From assembly GCA_964526635.1 (NCBI GenBank), contig CAZGLR010000116.1:1-10666 (forward strand): a stretch of 10,666 nt of DNA, written 5' to 3'. A model generated the notes under the pieces. That model saw nothing but the letters and a program-made list of their open reading frames with translations, was not told the DNA's origin and made no database searches. Below, piece by piece: positions 6,499-10,666 of this stretch. This DNA is from CAZGLR01 sp964526635. Its GTDB lineage: Bacteria > Zixibacteria > MSB-5A5 > GN15 > JAAZOE01. The number at the start of each line of letters is the position of its first letter. Position 1 is the first letter of the stretch. The translations under genes and the position numbers were made by a program.

Positions 6499-7152
6499 GT
6501 GAAAAAACTATTTGCACTCAGTATCCTGGCCCTGGCCCTGATGATCACCGGGCAGGCTCAGGCAATACAATATCTCGGCTCATTATCCAGCGCCGATAGC
6601 GACGTTCTGACGACAGGTTCCTGGGTTGACCAGGGATTCAAAATCGCCTGGGATATTCAGTTAATGGGTGATGGCTCCTGGTGTTATGATTACACCCTGA
6701 CCAATGTCGCCGGTAACGCTCTTGATCCGCAGGCGATCAGCCACTTCACGATCGATGTCTCGCCCTATGTCACAGAAAACGATTTCTGGGGATTCGATGG
6801 TGACTGGGAACTCAAGGCCGATGGTTCCGGTCAGTTTCCGGATACACCCGACATGATGTACTCGCTGAAACTCGATTATGGCGAAGATGGCCAGACCGAA
6901 TGGTCGTTCTATTCATGGCGGGCACCGACTCTCGGTGATTTCTACGCCAAGAGTGCCCCTGGAACATCAGCCCGCAACGCGGGATTTTACGACGATGAAG
7001 ATCCGGACTGGAATCTCGAAGATTATGCCCGCTACCAGAAGATTCTCCGTCCGGATACGCACACCACCCCGATTCCTGAACCGACCACCCTGCTTCTGCT
7101 GGGCAGCGGTCTGGCGATCGGCGCCGGGATCCGTCGCTTCCGCCGCAAATAA
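6499..7152 (+). CDS. PEP-CTERM domain surface protein
   Basis: This is a small exported protein of 217 residues. I choose the GTG at 6499 because GAGG (6486-6489) lies nine bases upstream and the product then begins with a textbook signal peptide (KKLFALSILALALMITG, with cleavage expected after AQA at residue 22). An upstream in-frame TTG at 6472 would bury the signal behind nine extra residues. The mature part is acidic, rich in aromatic residues and glycine, and probably beta-rich (about 23-185). The C-terminus has Pro-Glu-Pro (193-195), a hydrophobic stretch (TLLLLGSGLAIGAGI) and the basic tail RRFRRK, which is the PEP-CTERM exosortase sorting signal. Exosortase, encoded elsewhere, would remove the tail. 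The function of the mature domain is not recognised. Confidence 0.88.
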   Translation: MKKLFALSILALALMITGQAQAIQYLGSLSSADSDVLTTGSWVDQGFKIAWDIQLMGDGSWCYDYTLTNVAGNALDPQAISHFTIDVSPYVTENDFWGFDGDWELKADGSGQFPDTPDMMYSLKLDYGEDGQTEWSFYSWRAPTLGDFYAKSAPGTSARNAGFYDDEDPDWNLEDYARYQKILRPDTHTTPIPEPTTLLLLGSGLAIGAGIRRFRRK

Positions 7153-7177
7153 GCGGCGCGCATAACACAAATCCGAA

Positions 7178-7207
7178 AAGGCCGCCCCGTCGGGCGGTCT
7201 TTTTTTT
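7178..7207 (+). terminator. Intrinsic terminator of the PEP-CTERM gene
   Basis: AAGGCCGCCC (7178-7187) pairs with GGGCGGTCTT (7192-7201, one G-U pair) around a four-base CGTC loop. A run of eight T (7200-7207) follows, beginning at the base of the stem. It lies 25 bases past the stop codon. Confidence 0.93.
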
Positions 7208-7288
7208 GCCTTTTCCTTTTTTTCTTAAATTAGATTAGTGAACAATTGCCATCCTCAGTTGTTATAACGAGAAAAGCACGCAGAGGTA

Positions 7289-7316
7289 TTGCGTTTTATG
7301 CGTTTTTTGCTATCAT
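7289..7316 (+). promoter_or_regulatory. Possible extended -10 promoter of the mrp-nfu operon
   Basis: TATCAT (7311-7316; five of six matches) carries an extended -10 TG (7308-7309). A weak TTGCGT (7289-7294) lies 16 bases upstream as a possible -35. This would give a leader of about 90 bases containing the hairpin at 7346-7376. It is the best candidate in the gap but not a strong match. Confidence 0.35.
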
Positions 7317-7345
7317 TGTCCACAATATAGAGTGGAATAATCGAC

Positions 7346-7376
7346 ACGCGGCCTGCGCTTCCGGTGCCCGCCGCGT
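7346..7376 (+). promoter_or_regulatory. Hairpin in the mrp leader
   Basis: ACGCGGC (7346-7352) and GCCGCGT (7370-7376) form a perfect 7-bp GC-rich stem with a 17-base loop, ending 37 bases before the mrp start codon. There is no U-run, so it is not a terminator. It could be a leader structure or a dyad operator. No known Fe-S regulator motif is recognised. Confidence 0.4.
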
Positions 7377-7413
7377 ATGTGGTGCAAAGACGCTTACACA
7401 AGAGTGGTGAAAT

Positions 7414-8562
7414 ATGGCTGATGAAAAGAAAAAACGTCCCCAGCGCCGGGATGTCCCCCGGGGACTGGCGCGGGTTGGACATATTATTGCAATTGGTTCC
7501 GGAAAAGGCGGTGTCGGTAAATCATCGGTAGCGGTCAACATGGCGGTCGCCCTGAAAAAACAGGGGGCCACGGTCGGTCTTCTGGACGCCGACATTTACG
7601 GTCCCTCGCAGCCCGGCATGCTCGGTGCCGGCAGGGAAAAACCCAAAGTGATGGGCGACTACCTGCAGCCGCTGGAGCGCCACGGTATCAAATTTATTTC
7701 CATCGGTTCACTGATGGATGAGGATCAACCGGTCATATGGCGCGCTCCGATTGCCACCAAAATGATCATCCAGTTCCTTTCCAATGTCCTCTGGGAGGGA
7801 GTCGATTATCTGCTGGTGGATTTGCCGCCCGGCACCGGCGATGTTCAGATCACCCTGGCTCAGCAGGCCCATCTGACCGGCGCGGTGATCGTGACGACAC
7901 CGCAGCAGGTGGCCCTCGGTGTGGCCAAAAAGGGCCTGCAGATGTTTGACCAGGTGAATGTCCCGATCCTTGGTATTATCGAAAATATGAGCGGCTTTAC
8001 CTGCCCCAAATGCGGCGAACATACGGCTATCTTCAAAGAGGGCGGCGGGGCCAAAATGGCTGAAGATTTCGGGGTCAGTTTCCTCGGCGGCATTCCCCTC
8101 GATCCGGCCCTGATGGAGGGCGGCGAATCCGGCAAACCGGTCGTGTTGAGCAATCCCGAATCTCCCTCGGCGCAGGCCTTTGAGATGATTGCTGAACAAT
8201 TCCACGCCTTCATGAAGGAAATCTCCACAGTGACGAAGATCGAACCGTTGGCCATTGAAATGACCGCCGATGGCAAACTCGAAGTTGAATTTCCTGAAGA
8301 AGAAATAGTAGTAATTGATCCCTATACCCTGCGGGTCAACTGCCCCTGCGCGCTGTGTGTCAGTGAAGATACCGGCAAACGTCTCCTTGATCCCAAATCG
8401 GTACCGCTGGATATCAAGATCGGGAAGTTCGAACGGGTTGGCCGCTACGCTGTCGGGATTGCCTTTACCGATGGTCACAATACCGGGTTGTACCGGTATG
8501 ATTATTTAAAAGAGCTTTCGAAAAAACAGGCTGATGCCTCCAAGGGCTCATTCAGCGTCTAA
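7414..8562 (+). CDS. mrp: Mrp/ApbC-type Fe-S cluster carrier ATPase fused to DUF971
   Basis: This is a cytoplasmic P-loop protein of the Mrp/NBP35 family, which carries 4Fe-4S clusters to apoproteins. The deviant Walker A is GKGGVGKS (30-37, with signature Lys31). LVDLPPGTGD (134-143) is the Walker B region, and the family CxxC that holds the bridging cluster is Cys197-Pro-Lys-Cys200. The usual N-terminal MIP18 (DUF59) domain is missing: the P-loop begins by residue 30. Instead, residues of about 284-368 form a DUF971 domain (VIDPYTLRVNCPCALC, TGKRLLD, FTDGHNTGLYRYDYL) with three further cysteines at 310, 312 and 315. The Mrp-DUF971 order recalls plant HCF101, which keeps MIP18. The start at 7414 has only a weak AGAG/GGTGA upstream. 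nfu follows 18 bases later, presumably co-transcribed. Confidence 0.94.
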   Translation: MADEKKKRPQRRDVPRGLARVGHIIAIGSGKGGVGKSSVAVNMAVALKKQGATVGLLDADIYGPSQPGMLGAGREKPKVMGDYLQPLERHGIKFISIGSLMDEDQPVIWRAPIATKMIIQFLSNVLWEGVDYLLVDLPPGTGDVQITLAQQAHLTGAVIVTTPQQVALGVAKKGLQMFDQVNVPILGIIENMSGFTCPKCGEHTAIFKEGGGAKMAEDFGVSFLGGIPLDPALMEGGESGKPVVLSNPESPSAQAFEMIAEQFHAFMKEISTVTKIEPLAIEMTADGKLEVEFPEEEIVVIDPYTLRVNCPCALCVSEDTGKRLLDPKSVPLDIKIGKFERVGRYAVGIAFTDGHNTGLYRYDYLKELSKKQADASKGSFSV

Positions 8563-8580
8563 ATACACAGGAGGGCTTCT

Positions 8581-9171
8581 ATGTCCACCAATACCAAAGA
8601 AATCAAAATTACGGCCGAACCGCAGATGGATCCTAATGTCTGCCGGTTCTATATCGACCGCCCGCTCTACGATGGCGTTGTCAACTGCCGCAATGCCGAG
8701 ATGGCCAAGGATTCGCCGCTTCTGGAGGCGTTGTTTGCTATCGATGGTATCGACAGTGTCCTGGTTGCCAATGCCACCCTGACGGTCAAGAAGAACAGCG
8801 ACAGCGAATGGTCTGAACTGGCCCGCCAGGTCGGTGTCACCGTGAGGGAAAAAATCTCTGCCGGCGGTGAGTTGATATCCAAAGAGGCGGTCTCGCGCAC
8901 ACCGGAATCAGGTGATTTGCAGGCCAAAGTCCAGGCGGTCATCAATGAGGAGATCAATCCGCAGATCGCCGCCCACGGCGGCAGTGTGGAGGTGGTCGAT
9001 GTGCAGGGCACCACGATCTTCATGAACATGAGCGGCGGCTGCCAGGGCTGCGCGTCGGCGTCGCACACGCTGCGCCATGGTGTCGAGGAGATTCTCAAAT
9101 CGCGGGTCCCCGAAGTGACCGAAATCGTCGATGTCACCGACCACAGCTCCGGTACCAATCCCTATTATTAA
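8581..9171 (+). CDS. nfu: Nfu-type Fe-S cluster scaffold/carrier protein
   Basis: This Fe-S cluster scaffold or delivery protein has 196 residues. Residues of about 10-95 match the Nfu N-terminal domain (DPNVCRFYID, AKDSPLLEALFAIDGIDSV, LTVKK). Residues of about 113-188 are the NifU C-terminal domain (VINEEINPQIAAHGGSVEVVDV), with the cluster-binding Cys154-Gln-Gly-Cys157 in MSGGCQGCASAS. This two-domain order is that of NFU1-like proteins. A strong AGGAGGG (8569-8575) lies five bases before the ATG. Its tight linkage to mrp suggests the two proteins work in sequence, Nfu handing clusters to or receiving them from the Mrp carrier. The last residues (HSSGTNPYY) are a short polar extension of unknown meaning. 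Confidence 0.94.
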   Translation: MSTNTKEIKITAEPQMDPNVCRFYIDRPLYDGVVNCRNAEMAKDSPLLEALFAIDGIDSVLVANATLTVKKNSDSEWSELARQVGVTVREKISAGGELISKEAVSRTPESGDLQAKVQAVINEEINPQIAAHGGSVEVVDVQGTTIFMNMSGGCQGCASASHTLRHGVEEILKSRVPEVTEIVDVTDHSSGTNPYY

Positions 9172-9228
9172 TTTCGGGGATTTCGGCCAAATCGGAACGA
9201 TACGGGGAGTAATTTGTTATTGTAGTGT

Positions 9229-9337
9229 AAGCAATACCGCGCGGTGATGTGACGCGATGGAGTGTGCAACGCCGGGCGGATAAAGTAAATTGCTTCGCAG
9301 GTACGCGGGGTGGTACTGGCTGCCACCCCGCTATTTT
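9229..9337 (+). ncRNA. Structured nfu 3' region, possible 3'-UTR-derived small RNA
   Basis: AAGCAAT (9229-9235) and ATTGCTT (9289-9295) form a perfect 7-bp closing stem. CCGC (9237-9240) and GCGG (9276-9279) can pair inside it. The domain ends ten bases before the strong terminator hairpin, and a perfect ACCGCGCGGT palindrome (9236-9245) sits in the same part. It could be an ordinary mRNA 3' end or a processed small RNA. No promoter of its own is evident. Confidence 0.35.
9305..9337 (+). terminator. Intrinsic terminator of the mrp-nfu operon
   Basis: A perfect 9-bp stem, GCGGGGTGG (9305-9313) and CCACCCCGC (9323-9331), with a nine-base loop is followed by TATTTTTG. It lies about 134 bases past the nfu stop, which is a long 3' region. 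Confidence 0.9.
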
Positions 9338-9498
9338 TGTGTGGTTCATCTAAGTTAAGGCGGCAAGAGGAGGGCACGGCAGCGGATTTTTCAAAGGTGA
9401 TTTTTACTTACTGAGGGATCGAGCCGGTTTTACGTGCAGATAGCTGACGCACCCGGACGCCACGTGTGGTACGGGGTAAGCAAATAAAATCGGTGTGG

Positions 9499-9996
9499 CT
9501 ATCCTTCTTGCTGTCTGGCGAGAGAAATGAGTGCTTCAATCGGATACCGACCCTTGAGCGGGGACAGGAGCGATCTATTGAGTCCATGGTTCACCATTTG
9601 CAGCGGGCTTCCCATGTGCAGAAAATCCATCTTCGCCTGAAAGACAAGCTCATTCATCGAACCCCGCACCCGACGATCATTAGTCTTACTGAAACTGACA
9701 GAATCCATAGCTGTGGCAATTTTCGTATCAAAGATGCCAACTACGCCATCGAGAGCCATGTTATCGCGCAGAGCTTTCATGCCCTGTTCGACAAACGCCC
9801 GTTTGTTAGGAATACCTTTGCCGGGGAAAACAACAGAATACAAGCTCGCTGAGTTGGTGAGAATAATACACTGCCAGCGCGATACCATGAACAGGTTAGC
9901 AGTCCAGTCGAGGAGGGGATTGTCGTGCGGCGGCAGGGCCGTAACCGGCGCGGCCTTGATCTTCCTGGCCAGTTTTTGTGTTATGCGAAATATCAC
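9499..9996 (-). CDS. DUF6933-family protein
   Basis: This 165-residue protein of unknown function resembles the DUF6933 family. The pattern runs N-terminal FRITQKLARKIK, then LLDWTANLF (28-36), LTNSASLYSVVFPGKG (46-61), RRVRGSMNELVFQAK (108-122) and a C-terminal LNR...YPIEAL. No enzyme motif, signal peptide or membrane segment is visible, so it is probably cytoplasmic. The start is the GTG at 9996, chosen because AAGGA lies eight bases upstream and the product then begins at the conserved ITQKL segment. It lies 54 bases downstream of the HEPN-like gene on the same strand and is likely co-transcribed with it. The family call rests on recalled sequence pattern. Function is unassigned. Confidence 0.75.
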   Translation of the reverse strand: MIFRITQKLARKIKAAPVTALPPHDNPLLDWTANLFMVSRWQCIILTNSASLYSVVFPGKGIPNKRAFVEQGMKALRDNMALDGVVGIFDTKIATAMDSVSFSKTNDRRVRGSMNELVFQAKMDFLHMGSPLQMVNHGLNRSLLSPLKGRYPIEALISLARQQEG

Positions 9997-10050
9997 TCAC
10001 CGATTCCTTCTGTGCAGGTGCAAACTTCTTGGCAGCGTTTGATTTTGGCA

Positions 10051-10632
10051 CTATAGATTTGCTAGAGCCGTGTAAGAGACACATCTCGCGAGTTGCTGCC
10101 AAAAATCAAGACTCACTTGATCGACTTCCCATCGGACAATTTGTTCGTCGCTATCGCCGCCCTTACGCGTCCAATAAATGATGCCTCCAAAATCATCACG
10201 ATAGGTCCAATTCCCATGAGCGATGGCGTTCCTAAAGGCTCTAACAGGATTATTGCATAAAAACGTTGCACATTTTCTCGCAGCAGATCCGGTCTGAGCG
10301 ATTTTGGCCAGAACTCGGAAACAAGATTCAGGCAAATATACGAAACAGATGTAATTCTGGACTATGACTTGTGCTCGCGTTACTCCTGGATTATCAGGCA
10401 CAGAACTGGCTTGATCCATAAATGCCTGGAATGCTCTTGGCTCATCTAGGCGATGTTCAAGTTGGATTGGCGTTGCTTGTTTGATCTTCTCCTTCGCTTC
10501 AACCGGTAGAAAACGAACATCCTTCGCGATGGTCGTAGCAAGACAAGATACGGCTTGAGGAGCGAGCTTAACGTCTGTCTCTAGACGAGAGGACCAGCGT
10601 TTCATCTGTGAATCGAGGTACTGCCAACTCAT
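10051..10632 (-). CDS. Hypothetical protein with HEPN-like Rx4H motif
   Basis: I do not recognise this 193-residue protein as a named family. Its C-terminal half contains FRNAIAHGNW, where Arg134-N-A-I-A-His139 fits the R-x4-6-H signature of HEPN domains, many of which are RNases in toxin-antitoxin and anti-phage systems. The surrounding sequence is predicted to be helical (85-140). The C-terminus has a DDFGGIIYW strand pair and a Trp-rich helix (WEVDQVSLDFWQQLARCVSYTAL). An in-frame stop (TAG) lies 24 bases before the ATG, and no other start codon comes between, so the gene is complete. The ribosome binding site is weak. The promoter must lie near or beyond the right edge. Base composition looks more AT-rich than purF or mrp, which hints at accessory DNA. 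Confidence 0.7.
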   Translation of the reverse strand: MSWQYLDSQMKRWSSRLETDVKLAPQAVSCLATTIAKDVRFLPVEAKEKIKQATPIQLEHRLDEPRAFQAFMDQASSVPDNPGVTRAQVIVQNYICFVYLPESCFRVLAKIAQTGSAARKCATFLCNNPVRAFRNAIAHGNWTYRDDFGGIIYWTRKGGDSDEQIVRWEVDQVSLDFWQQLARCVSYTALANL

Positions 10633-10666
10633 CGAAAGCTCGCCCGACTGTTCGCACTATTCTTGT

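Larger units (their letters stand above)
9172..9498. other. Non-coding gap between nfu and the DUF6933 gene
   Basis: The gap spans 327 bases without a supported gene, between converging genes. The left part holds the candidate RNA structure and terminator (9229-9337). The right part holds an imperfect dyad (ACCC/GGGT at 9451-9454/9474-9477 around CCAC-GT-GTGG at 9460-9469). No terminator for the leftward DUF6933 gene is evident. Confidence 0.6.

Noticed and set aside
9451..9477. Imperfect dyad ACCC..CCAC-GT-GTGG..GGGT as a terminator or attachment site
   Set aside because: No U-run on either strand, a two-base centre and unpaired internal bases. No flanking direct repeats or integrase support an attachment site.

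Overview
The window looks like chromosomal DNA of a Gram-negative-type bacterium, most likely from an uncultivated FCB-group lineage such as Zixibacteria. This is an inference from three features: a secreted protease ending in a type I dockerin pair with the 'LVNYVFKxGPxP' signature, a PEP-CTERM surface protein, and a mid-to-high GC genome with compact genes that often end in GC-rich intrinsic terminators. No 16S or other phylogenetic marker is present, so the assignment is tentative.

Layout. Positions 16-120 hold a degenerate 15-bp tandem array. The leftward genes come next: a 914-residue secreted subtilisin-like (S8) protease with C-terminal beta-sandwich modules and a dockerin (213-2957), then purF (3075-4487), encoding the Fe-S type of amidophosphoribosyltransferase. 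Each has its own TTGACA-type promoter. A divergent intergenic region with an 18-bp palindrome separates purF from a rightward gene (4699-5604) for a GAF plus histidine-kinase dimerisation (DHp) protein that has no ATPase domain. An 0.9-kb non-coding stretch follows (5605-6498). It holds two near-twin terminators, a candidate small structured RNA ending at the second one, and a very good sigma-54 (-24/-12) promoter match driving a short PEP-CTERM protein (6499-7152).

Next is a two-gene Fe-S cluster assembly operon. It consists of an Mrp/ApbC-type P-loop carrier fused to a C-terminal DUF971 domain (7414-8562) and an Nfu scaffold/carrier protein (8581-9171), closed by a strong terminator at 9305-9331. 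The right end (9499-10632) is a leftward accessory pair: a protein with a HEPN-like Rx4H motif followed by a DUF6933-family protein.

How the genes relate. Mrp-DUF971 and Nfu should act together in delivering Fe-S clusters, and PurF in this window is itself a predicted 4Fe-4S client. The protease and the PEP-CTERM protein are both exported. No exosortase, cohesin or response regulator is visible here, so their partners must be encoded elsewhere. The least understood and most interesting items are the sigma-54/PEP-CTERM locus, the catalytic-domain-less histidine kinase, the candidate RNAs at about 6021-6125 and 9229-9331, and the HEPN-like/DUF6933 pair.
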